Part shown: one piece after another, positions 24,131 to 33,582 of the stretch
Layout of the letters: the number at the start of each line of letters is the position of its first letter
How positions within the stretch are numbered: the first letter of the stretch is position 1
Assembly (NCBI GenBank): GCA_030015575.1
Contig: JASDDO010000028.1
Coordinates: forward strand, 23,105,154 to 23,169,153
Direction: 5' to 3'
DNA: 64,000 nucleotides
Source of the DNA: Agapanthus africanus
Taxonomy: Eukaryota > Streptophyta > Magnoliopsida > Asparagales > Amaryllidaceae
Notes under the pieces: generated by a model
The model's database searches: none
Told to the model about the DNA's origin: nothing
What the model saw: the letters and a program-made list of their open reading frames with translations, nothing else
Translations under genes and position numbers: made by a program

Positions 24131-24286
24131 TTATTTGTGTTGCTCAAGTTGATATCGGTGGCAATAGCGTATATGATGGGAGTATGTCCTCGTTCTGAAT
24201 ATATGTGTTTGTCTCCAGTCGCGTATCTACCCCGTATTCATTATGGATCCACTATTTCCTGTAATCCGGAATAGGGGCATGACAGC

Positions 24287-24298
24287 TGATATCAGAGC
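24287..24298 (+). other. Primer-binding site of the gypsy element
   Basis: TGATATCAGAGC starts two bases after the 5' LTR end (…ATGACA). It differs at one base from TGGTATCAGAGC, the complement of the initiator-methionine tRNA end. It defines the LTR border and therefore the extent of both LTRs. Confidence 0.85.
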
Positions 24299-24735
24299 TG
24301 TATGTTTGATCTTGTTAGGGGTATTGGTAGAGAAACCCAATAGCTAAATGGCTGTATAGATAATAGCACATGCTAAATCATCTATTCTATAATATACTTT
24401 TCCTTGAATCCAAATATGAACCCTCGATCTCCGTTTGATCCAATATTCTTAATTCCTTATTGATTTCTTAAATCTTATTACATTGATTCTCATAACAGAA
24501 ATTGGATGACTCAAATGGAGTTACGTGATGGTAACTATGAACCGCAGTATAGTTACAATGCGATACTCTACTTGAGCAACTTGGAGTCCTGCATTTGATT
24601 CATTTTCCTCTTAAATTAGCTTCATTCTATTGTATATTCTAATCCTTGATAATCCATCACATCTACTTTGTTAACTTATATTCTTCCCTGATAATTCTAC
24701 GCTCACTTTATTAGTAATCGACGGCTGGATTAGAT
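24299..24735. other. Gypsy leader; gag deleted
   Basis: About 440 bp between PBS and the protease remnant. No gag-like frame is visible; the gag gene appears to be lost. Confidence 0.5.
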
Positions 24736-26320
24736 GTGATTCTTGGCATGGATTGGCTATTTATGTTCCACGTCGTGATCGACTATAAGAAGAAGTGTGT
24801 TGTATTTCGGGTTCCTAATCATCCGAAATTCGTGTTTCAAAAGGGTAACCAAAGGTTAGAATCATCAAAGTATCGGGCAATGCCGCGTGATGGAGTTTTA
24901 GTAGCAGTGGCCAGTAGAGCTGGAATTTCTGCAACAGGAGTTACAGGGATTGTTTGACAAGGGTTTTATCAGAACCAGTATTTTCCTTTGGGAGCCTCAG
25001 TTCTTTTGGTAGGAAAGAAAGATGGAGGTTGTTGATTTATGTGTAGATTACCGGGAGTTGAACAAAGTGACGATTAAGGATTTATATCCACTGCTAAGAA
25101 TTGATAATCTGTTTGACCAGTTGAGTGGTACAACTGTGTTTTCCAAAATTTATCAGAAGAAATGATACCACCAGTTAAAGATCATGTCATCTAACATTTA
25201 AAGGGCTGCATTTAGGACTAAGTTTGGTTTTATTGAGTATAAAGTGATGTCATTAGGATTGAATAATACTCCGGCAATGTTATTGAATCTGATAAATCTG
25301 ATGTTCGTCTTGAAGCGAGAAGTTTCCTCGACTCGGGCAGGAATTTATTATTCACAAAGATGGATTCTTGAGGTACGGTATACGACTATTTGTTCCTAAA
25401 GGAAATATAATGAGATAGGTGTTAAATGAAGCCCATAAATCTATACATTCGGTGCATCCGAGAAGTATAAAGTTGTACAGGGAATATGAAACAACATTTT
25501 TTATGGTCAGGAATGAAAACGATATTTCGGACTATATTTCAAAATGTTTAGTTTTACCAACAGGTAAAAACAGAACATCATAGGACGTTTGGATTACCAC
25601 AGTCGTTATTCATACTACAATGAAAATGGGAGCATGTTACAAAGGACCTTGTGACTATATTACCGAAGAGTTCCTTACGCAATTTTTTAAGAAGCTGCAG
25701 AAGAGTTTGGGAACCAAATTAAAATTTAACACAGCATAGCATCCTCAGACAGAACATATCATCCTCAGACGGATAGTTAATTTGAGAAGACGATTCAAAA
25801 TAATAGAGGTCATGCTACATGCTTATGTAATGGATTTTGGTGGTTCCTGGAAAGAAAATGACAACCCCCAATTGGTTGGGATAATGTTGAAGAAGGATAA
25901 ATTTGGGACCAAAAATTTTAGTTCAGACGATTGAAAAAGTACAGTTGATTAGGAAAATAATTGAAAGCGTCAGGAAAGTTGGGTGGATTCTAAAAGAAGA
26001 CTTTCGGTAAAAAGTATTACTTTCGAATATATTCGATTTTCATTCTTTAATTTTGTACCAATTTTTGACAATCCAATCTCTGTTACGTTTCCACCATTCG
26101 AGTGCTTATTCGTGTCGTTTTGAACTACTCTTGCTGATCCTAGCAGTATCTATTCCAATCTTCTAAACTCCTCATCCTTCGGTTATCCTACCACGATCTA
26201 TTTAGAATACCGGCGGATGGAGCGCGATAAAGAAACGTAACTGCTTTCTCTTAATTCTGTTCCTTGCTCTGTTACAACATCCATCTCGAGTAGATTTCGA
26301 GGACGAAATTTATTTGTTAG
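24736..26320 (+). pseudogene. Gypsy pol remnant (protease/RT/integrase pieces)
   Basis: Recognisable pieces are a protease C-terminus (ILGMDWLFMFHVVIDY, 24736-24795), a reverse transcriptase N-terminus ([16 protein letters not shown], about 25040; GTTVFSKI, about 25125) and an FRTKFGFIEYKVMSLGL segment (about 25210-25260). A jump then leads to integrase zinc-finger sequence (about 25430-25560) and scattered integrase core. The RT active site and the DDE triad are missing. The last part contains GAGGACGAAATTT (26299-26311), a motif that also precedes the LTR at 62443. Numerous stops and frameshifts. Confidence 0.8.
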
Positions 26321-26331
26321 ATGGTTAGAAA

Positions 26332-29300
26332 TGTAACCTATAGATCGTAATATACATGTATTGGTATTTCTAACTATTTAAATTTAAAATACTTGTACTT
26401 GTATTTGAAAAATATTTATAGAAAATTTTTATAATTTGAAAACAACCGTATTTTTCAGTAAATATAAAAAACCTTGAACTTTAAACGTAAATTTATTTTA
26501 CATATTTTGATAAAAGATTAGTTGTGCAAACCTTGAAGGAGTTTTGAGTAATTATTTAAAATTTGGGGATGGTAAATGCAAAAAAAATTATCCTGGAATT
26601 TTCTTTCAAATTCTTTTCTTTTCTTTCCTCTTATTTCCTCTTATATTACTTCAAGTCCAAGTAATCCCTTAATTAATTCTTTCTTCCTCTTTAAGCCTTT
26701 CTCTCTTCATTTCTTCTCATTCCTTTTACATTCTTCTTTAAAACCCATTTCTTCTTTTCCTTTTCTTCTCTTTATCAACAACTCAATCCAAGTTTTACAA
26801 AAATTCTAAGAAGTGAATTGAAGAATAATTGTAGACAAAGGCAAGTGGTTTATATTACTTTCATTTGTTTAGTTGTTATTTTATATTCTTAATCAAATGA
26901 TAACTTGGATTGTGCTAATTGATTACTTAATAATTTGATAAAAATAATGACTTGAATAGTTGATATAAATTATTTCCTTAATATGGAAGTGAAGTTTGGT
27001 GACAAAAGCATATGTTCAATTTGATTGTTATTTATGTTTGATTAATCTAGTTCTTGATTTGAAATTTATTTTAAGGATAACTTGATTTATGTTAATATAT
27101 TTATTGGTTTGGTCAATTTGATTTGTTGGTTGTTAAACTTATTATCTATTTCTCATATTATTAGGTAAGAATATATTAGGTTAACCTAAATCTCCTCACA
27201 CACACATACACCAAGTCATAACCTTACACTAAAAATCTGAAATTTACCGTACATGTTATCTTGAAAAATTAATATTAAATTAAATACACATCGGAATGTA
27301 ACGTTCCAGGGCTCGTATCGAAGCCAATTAAATAACCTATAAACCTATGTAGGTTGCTACTGAATTTTACCATGTTACGAATATAAAAAATGGAGAAAGA
27401 TATGGCTTTGGATTGCATTCCAGAACAATACTTTCAAGCGAAGCCTGAATTGAAACATTCATATCTTACTGTAGAAATTTGATATTATATGGAAACTTAC
27501 ATCGTTACGTAGATAATCAAGTTAGCTAAGTATTGGTATTGTTTTGATTAAAATTAATTGCCGTTTGATATTTTAAATTATTTTAAACTGACGGCTTGTT
27601 CTGCTGATTTCCGCAGTGACAATTTATACGTATTGGCCTTAAACAAAACATAACTTCCTGTATACGATGGATATTACTGAACCGTATGTTGCGTTGAAAA
27701 CTTAACTGATATATCTATATTTTATTGAACTATAGAGACGTCTAATTTTGTACATAACTAATAGCAAAATGTGTTCGAAATTAAACTTCCAGTTCGGAAA
27801 TTAGAATTCCAGCAATGAACTTCTGTTTTAAGATGATCACATCTCCCTAACCAGTAATCCGATTGAGTTGAAACCAACTGTACTGCTTAGATAAATGAGT
27901 ATACTTTTTATGACTTCTATATGTTTTCATCTGTTTCTGTACATATAATTTATAGTGAACTTTCCAATATCTGAATAGCATATACATAAAATTTATGACA
28001 TGATTAATATATTCTTATGTTTCATGATATGACACATTGTTACCTGAGAATGATACAGTTACTGCAAATCATATACCCAGATATGCATGACATGTTTACT
28101 GTTTCCACGACATGACCAGTTTATTGAACATGAAAAGTTACCTGATTTGTATATACATGATATACATGACAAAATTTATACGTTCATTATGTTTCATGAT
28201 ATGACATGTTTAATTGAACATTGATACAATTACAATTATTGATATTGATATGAAATTATGTTTCAACCTATTTAATTTCATTAATAAAACTGATACAGTC
28301 GGGAATGGAGAAAGGACCAGGTAGACTCAATTAATAGTTTTGGAAAGCTTTATTTATGGTACCACGTGTTAGTGCCCAACCATATGGATCCGGATAGTAG
28401 CTGGACTACCATAATTTTCAGTTATTATTACAGCTCGTTAGGGCCAGTCATGGTGGTCAGCGGACAGCTTGCTACCATCCTGTTACTGTTTTATATTCTA
28501 TGGAAATGTTTTTTTTAAAGTTTACCAAGCTGTAATACCTATTCCTATTCCAGCAGTGTCTAGCGGTGCATCCTAGGTTCAGTTCCAGGGGTCAGGGGCC
28601 GTAGTTCCAGGCATGCACGGGACGCTTTCCATTGTTATTCGCTGACTATCAAGGGCTTTCCCAAATATAAGAATAAACTATATAAAACTTGATGTGGGCT
28701 ACCACTTATACTCGGGTGCCGGTATAGGACGGTACTAGGTTATATGCGAGGCGGTTCATATTCACAAACTAAATAAAACAATAACCTAAATATCAAAATA
28801 AATAATGAACTACTTAAGTTTAACATGAGCGGCCGCTTATATTCAGGTGTTGGTTTGAGACAGTATCGGGGTATATGCGAGTCCATTCATGTTCACATTA
28901 CATTGACATTAAAAATCCAAATTATTAATTAACATTCATTGTTAGTGAATCATGAAACACTCAGACTATCACTGGATACATATTGGTTCTTGGTAAGTGT
29001 GCTTTCATATTACATGTTAATGACTTGATATCATTTATTACTACATATTGATATTTATTACCAACATGATCTTTCTGTTGACTTGACTAGTGGTTTATTG
29101 GTGAATGGAAAATAAGAATACCCGTACTCTTCGATAATATCCACGCTATGCCCATTGATACTGGTTACTGAATACTGATTCTTCGATACTAAATATTGGT
29201 TACTGAATACTGATTTCCTGAATATTGATTATTGAATACTGATTATACCAGACATGGACATGCCGGCTAGTCATGGGATACCCAAGATATAAGTACATTA

Positions 29301-29728
29301 CCGTCCATTTCCACAATACTCCCTTAACCATGTCCCAAGGCATCCATATACATTTTACTTTTACACTATATTTTTGTATACACACATGTGCATGATTTCC
29401 TTTATTTTACCACTTGCTAGTTTGCTTTCTCACGACCCTGGGCTTGCATTTTCAGATATTGGAGATCAGACAACTGGCGTTCGGAAGTACAGGCGTTCGG
29501 AAGTACAGATTATGATTTTTTTCAGAGTAAATCAGGGATAGATTAGTATTTGTGCTAATTGTATTTTTTAGATTAGTATTTGTGATGCTCAAGTTGATAT
29601 CGGTAGCAATAGCGTATATGATGGAAGTATATCCTACTTTTGAATATACGTGTCTGCCTCCAGTCGTGTACTACCCCGTATTTATTGTGGGTGAACTATT
29701 TCCTGTAATCCAGGATATGGGCGTGACA
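26332..29728 (+). repeat. Gypsy 3' LTR (3,397 bp)
   Basis: Starts TGTAACCTATAG and ends GCGTGACA. It is free of nested insertions and shows the structure before the 5' LTR was disrupted. It contains one copy of the ATACTG minisatellite block (29105-29270). No credible coding frame. Confidence 0.9.
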
Positions 29729-30009
29729 ACAGGCGTCTGTCTCAATGAGTCAGACGTTTGTTCTCAATCTTCACGTCTAGCCAGAGAGTCAACAGAAGCC
29801 TGAAGCACATACGCCCAGACGTTTTTCTTCTCTCTGGAAAAATAGCAGAGCACTTCGAGACGTCTGACCCATAAACCCTTTATGGATCAGACGTCTGCCA
29901 TTTTTCTGGATTTCCGCAACTTGACTGACAGACGTCTGAACCTTTATGGACCAGACGTCTGAACCTGAATGTGGCGTGTAGTCTCGATATACAAGACACT
30001 TTCGCAGCA
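29729..30009 (-). mobile_element. Copia 5' LTR, outer part (U3) with CAGACGTCTG repeats
   Basis: Continues the copia LTR from 16225 across the gypsy insertion. It contains repeated CAGACGTCTG palindromes (own entry). The border with the reductase intron is placed at minus-strand TG, 30008-30009, from position only. Confidence 0.6.
29733..29965. promoter_or_regulatory. Cluster of (C)AGACGTCTG palindromes in U3
   Basis: Full or near-full copies of AGACGTCTG lie near 29850, 29889, 29931 and 29952, with half copies near 29733, 29751 and 29819. Three sit in a larger repeat with 'ctttatgga.cagacgtctg'. The spacing, the ACGT core known from plant bZIP sites, and the place upstream of the LTR TATA box make a regulatory role possible. 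Binding is inferred, not shown. Confidence 0.5.
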
Positions 30010-30052
30010 TAATTAACCCTAAAAACCATGTAAAAATGCTAGAAATTCATAC

Positions 30053-30750
30053 CCATCCTTCGGGCTTTGTCTTCCAAACCCGATTGATTCGTACGGTGCA
30101 CGATTCATCATCGACCACCGATTTCCATTCGCATTCGTCATCTTGAGCGGTGATTGTGCAAATGGGAGATGTGAAAATCACCCTCTTTATGGTTCTTGCT
30201 CTTGAACAAGATTGAAGGAGACCGACGGTTCCTCTAACCGCTGGCTCTAGTATATTTGAATGTACATAATCGTCTTTGATCACAAGGATGAATGTATGTT
30301 AGTCTGGGCACTTATATTTGAAATAATTAATCGAGATATTTAATATCGCGAAATTCTTCAATTTAGCGCCGATGCCGAACTCAACAGAAGCAGCCGCATG
30401 GAACACACCAACGCAACCCTCGACCACCTCATCGAAGCTCCGGCCCCTCTTCTCTAGTTAAGATCAGCTCTATATATACAACTTCAATCTATCACAATCT
30501 CCCCATGATCGATGACAAAATCCTAGGCGCCTTGCCTAAATAACATACCCCCATTCAATCAAGATCATAATTAAATTACACCCGAAAAGGAAAAAACATC
30601 CGTAATCGTATTAAAATTAAGAAAGAAAGAAAGAAAAGATTTAACCTAAATCTCTGGCAGTGGCATGAACAATATAGCCTTGGCGAGGGAGTGGACTAGC
30701 CAGCTACCGATGTAGCCGGTTGCTCCGGTGACACAGAAGGTCGCCCGCAT
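30053..30750 (-). pseudogene. Anthocyanidin-reductase/DFR-like NAD(P) reductase, truncated pseudogene
   Basis: Exon 1 (30646-30750) encodes MRATFCVTGATGYIGSWLV, the Rossmann dinucleotide-binding motif of the DFR/ANR/CCR reductase family. It goes on to YIVHATARDLG only after a one-base frameshift near 30670. Exon 2 (about 30350-30530) shows WGDCDRLKLY, RADL and SFDEVVEGCVGVFHAAASVE in shifted frames with a stop. Exon 3 (30053 to about 30285) is open: YVHSNILEPAVRGTVGLLQ, then RVIFTSPICTITAQDD and KTKPEGW before a GTATGA donor. Everything downstream of exon 3, including the YxxxK region, is missing; the copia element begins about 40 bp after the donor. The likely ancestor is a flavonoid-type reductase related to the putative anthocyanidin reductase group; the exact member is uncertain. 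Confidence 0.8.
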
Positions 30751-31139
30751 GGCCTTCAAAACTTTGCTCCTCAAATTTTGAGATCTTCATTCATTAGAGA
30801 TCATTCATGGCATGATGCTCTTTGATATATTTTTAATATAATATGTTGAGGTTTCTATCAAGAATAAAAGATACTGTACAATGTGACATGTGTCATGTGT
30901 AATATTTGCTAAGATGACCAAACATTTATTATTACCGCCACCTCCCTTTCCCAAGTTTAATGCACGTGTATGTAATATGTATGACCAAAAATTTATTTAT
31001 CATCTGACACCATGTGCACCAACAATGTGAGTATCAAAGATAGGAAGGTGGACACAAATTAACGCGGATCCCCTGCATGCCTGTGCAGGGTGCTTTCTTG
31101 AGATATGTGCGTGATCTTTGCATAGGTTAAGATTTATGA
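30751..31139. other. Upstream flank of the reductase pseudogene
   Basis: A/T-rich DNA that held the promoter and 5' UTR of the former reductase gene. No repeat or gene recognised. Confidence 0.4.
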
Positions 31140-31554
31140 ACCAGCGTCACATATATGGAGAGTGAGATAATGGAGGAAATGTCTGCCGTAAAAGGGAATC
31201 TATTCCTATGGCATCGAAAAAATACACCCTTCATGATTTTTTTCGACGATCGGCACTCATCATCAATTTTATCATGTAAGATATGGATACATCAAATTTC
31301 ATATGATCCCGTCACAATTTCACTGTTTTCACCGTTGATTTAATAGGTGTAAAATTAATGGTTTATGGACAATAAAACTTTTTGCATTGCTAATTCAATG
31401 GTGAAAAAGTGGTGGAATCACATGAAATTTGGTATATCCGCATCTTACATAATGAAGATGATGATGATGGATGCCGATGGTCGAAAAAAATCAAGGAGGA
31501 TGTAGATTTTTTACACCACCTGCCGAAAAAGCCTTTTGGGAACTCTTTTCTTTA

Positions 31555-31556
31555 TT

Positions 31557-31598
<42 letters not shown>
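31555..31598. repeat. (TA)n microsatellite
   Basis: About 44 bp of TA dinucleotides with one C interruption (tatacatata), between two inverted-repeat units. A shorter TA tract lies at 31970-31983. Confidence 0.95.
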
Positions 31599-31967
31599 AC
31601 GAAGGAAAGGTGCCAAGGTGCCAGGAGAGGGAATTTCCTCCTATGAGGTCGAAAGAATATATCTTCCATAAGTTTTTTCGACAATCAGCACCTATAATCA
31701 TCATCTTTATCGTGTAAGATGTGGGCGCACCCAAATTTCATGTGATTCTACTACCTTTTCATCGTTGATTTAGTGGTACAAAATTAACAGTTTACCGACA
31801 ATAAAACTTTTTACATTGCTAATTTCAATAGTGAAAAAATTGTGGAATCAAATGAATTTGTTGTATCCACATCTTACATGATAAAGATGATAATGATGGA
31901 TGCCGATCGTCGAAAAAAATTGTGGAGGAAATAGATTTTTGACGCCACCTAACGTGTCTTTTTTTCC

Positions 31968-31983
<16 letters not shown>

Positions 31984-32004
<21 letters not shown>
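31984..32004. repeat. (GA)n microsatellite
   Basis: Ten AG repeats directly after a TA tract, between the second and third inverted-repeat units. Confidence 0.95.
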
Positions 32005-32712
32005 TGCCATACGGTGAATTTCCCCATGTGGCATCGATAAAATACATCTTCCATGAGTTTTTTCGACGATCGGCATCCATCATCATCATCCTTTTCATCG
32101 ATGTATATACACCAAATTTCATGTGATTCTACCACTTTTTCACCGTTGATTTAGTGGGTGCACACAATAGAACTTTTTATATTGCTAATTCAACAGTGAA
32201 AAGGTGGTAGAATCACATGAAATTTGGTGTATTCACATCTTAGATGATAAAGATGATGATGTGTGCCGATCATCGAATAAAATGATGGAGGATATATACT
32301 TTCGACGTCAATAAACAAAAAAGCCTGTATACAGAGATAGAGAGATTCTCTTTTTATTTGTTAAAAAGTCAACACCATCACCTGATCTTCATAACTAAAG
32401 CATATTAATAGCTCTCCATGTGATTGTGATGCTCTTTAACGGTTCTTTGATTATGGAAAATGTTCAGTCATCCATAAGCCCTTAAATTTCCATTCATCCT
32501 ATGCAAAAGCAAAATTATCAAAATCACATAATTTTTCATTTGCGTGACTGAAGATATATTGATCAAGTAAAGATATGTTGATCAAGTTGAACGACGATTA
32601 TTGAAAGGATTGACCGACTATAAAAGTATTTTCCTCCCCCTATGTAAAGGTCCAAGGCAATCTACATTCTAGCGTTTACGTATGTATCCATTGTATAGAA
32701 TCTACACAAAAA

Positions 32713-32820
32713 CTTAAATAATTTTATTGCCCATCTTTCTCCAATACATATGCTCACTAACCAGCTCTTAAATAATTTTATTGCCCATCTTTCTCCAATA
32801 CATATGCTCACTAACCAGCT
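32713..32820. repeat. Perfect 54-bp tandem duplication
   Basis: 32713-32766 and 32767-32820 are identical. Each copy starts CTTAAATAATTTTATTGCCC and ends CTAACCAGCT. Lack of any difference suggests a recent event. It lies about 760 bp beyond the ATXR3 stop codon. The rest of 32301-33582 shows no gene; its right part is probably ATXR3 3' UTR. Confidence 0.95.
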
Positions 32821-33129
32821 CGCATCTTTACAGAATACAAATTCTGCTTATCATTATCACCATCTAAGAATTTTCGTCCAAATATGACCAACTAAAGCAA
32901 TACCTGATGCCAACGTGCTCATGTTTAGTGTCAATTTTTTAACAGAAGACATATACATTGATATAGATCAGCGAAAACTTTTGCCACAATCTTGATATAC
33001 CAACTTGCCGCACTCCGAAATTCATATAAACAAAACGCAAACATGAATAAGAAAAGGAAAAACGTTGACGCATTTCAAGATAGAAATCAGCATTCAACTC
33101 AGAGGCAGGCACAGATAAACACTCAGACC

Positions 33130-33582
33130 TTATTCTAATGAGATTACAATATCCCATAGTGGAAGTACTAATTATCGCTTAAAAAGCTTATCAAAATCAT
33201 GACCGCTTCCTCTAATGAAATGAGATCTTTGTACAGAAAGAGAAAACCACCAAAATTATTAAGAAATAAACCACCAAAGCCTAAGTGGAAATCAGTAATT
33301 TCTACCTTCTAAAACCAATGGCTACTTGCTCTACCTGATGAATTAAAAATTACACTAGTGTGATCTGTACAAATTTGGTTGAGTGAGTGGGGGATGCTGT
33401 TCTACAAATAATTTACCGCCCCCACCCCTCCACCCCAACCAACACACACAATTCAAAAACAGGGGAGCTGAGCTTTGTAAAGAGAATGAAGAGAAGCTCC
33501 CTCATGTGACTCGAGAATTTGATCGACCATGAACTCCTCGAACGAGAAGAAAAGGTATGGCTGTGACGTATATGTTCACTGA
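33130..33582 (-). other. Probable ATXR3 3' UTR region
   Basis: Non-repetitive sequence after the stop codon. No strong AATAAA signal stands out, and the end of the transcript cannot be placed. Confidence 0.35.

Larger units (their letters stand above)
16226..24284 (+). repeat. Gypsy 5' LTR, enlarged to ~8 kb by insertions
   Basis: Starts TGTAATCC and ends ATGACA, two bases before the PBS. Relative to the 3' LTR it has gained a copia-type LTR (17163-19137), a ~370-bp duplication (19138-19510) and a LINE (20991-24130). It lacks a counterpart of 27045-28235. A run of nine or ten G near 16455 is a simple repeat. Confidence 0.85.
16226..29728 (+). mobile_element. Complete but dead Ty3/gypsy element with nested insertions
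   Basis: The 5' LTR is 16226-24284 (inflated by insertions), the PBS 24287-24298, pol remnants 24736-26320 and the 3' LTR 26332-29728. Target flanks ACAGA (16221-16225) and ACAGG (29729-29733) agree at four of five bases. The LTRs match in blocks: 16226-16950 with 26332-27045, 19515-20990 with 28240-29588, and 24131-24284 with 29575-29728. The interior is only about 2 kb: gag and most of reverse transcriptase to integrase are deleted. LTR ends and the GAGGACGAAATTT motif before the 3' LTR resemble the chromovirus at the right edge of the window. Confidence 0.9.
7838..30009 (-). mobile_element. Ty1/copia retrotransposon (Tork/Tnt1-like), truncated and riddled with insertions
   Basis: Minus-strand copia. 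The 5' LTR is split (15793-16225 plus 29729-30009), the PBS is at 15779-15790 and gag-pol runs from about 12600 down to 7838. The 3' end and 3' LTR are missing: RNase H sequence stops making sense at 7838. Insertions are a CACTA-like element (8152-9279), a gypsy solo LTR (12652-15718) and a whole gypsy element (16226-29728). Without these it is about 4.5 kb. The right end, minus-strand TG at 30008-30009, is inferred, because intron sequence of a reductase pseudogene begins close by. The lineage rests on gag similarity to Tnt1-type elements. Confidence 0.75.
31140..32300. repeat. Cluster of inverted-repeat (foldback MITE-like) units
   Basis: One ~90-bp sequence containing 'gtggaatcacatgaaattt' and 'gatgatgatggatgccgat' occurs on the + strand near 31413, 31842 and 32209. 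Its reverse complement occurs near 31220-31330, 31680-31760 and 32055-32150. Each + copy pairs with a preceding - copy, giving three hairpin-forming units in a row. The units are joined by (TA)n and (GA)n tracts. No transposase and no clear TSD. Distant relatives seem to lie in the last ATXR3 intron. Confidence 0.7.

Noticed and set aside
29552..29803. 83-codon frame crossing a gypsy LTR end
   Set aside because: Spans the LTR border into the copia U3, so it cannot be an ancestral gene.
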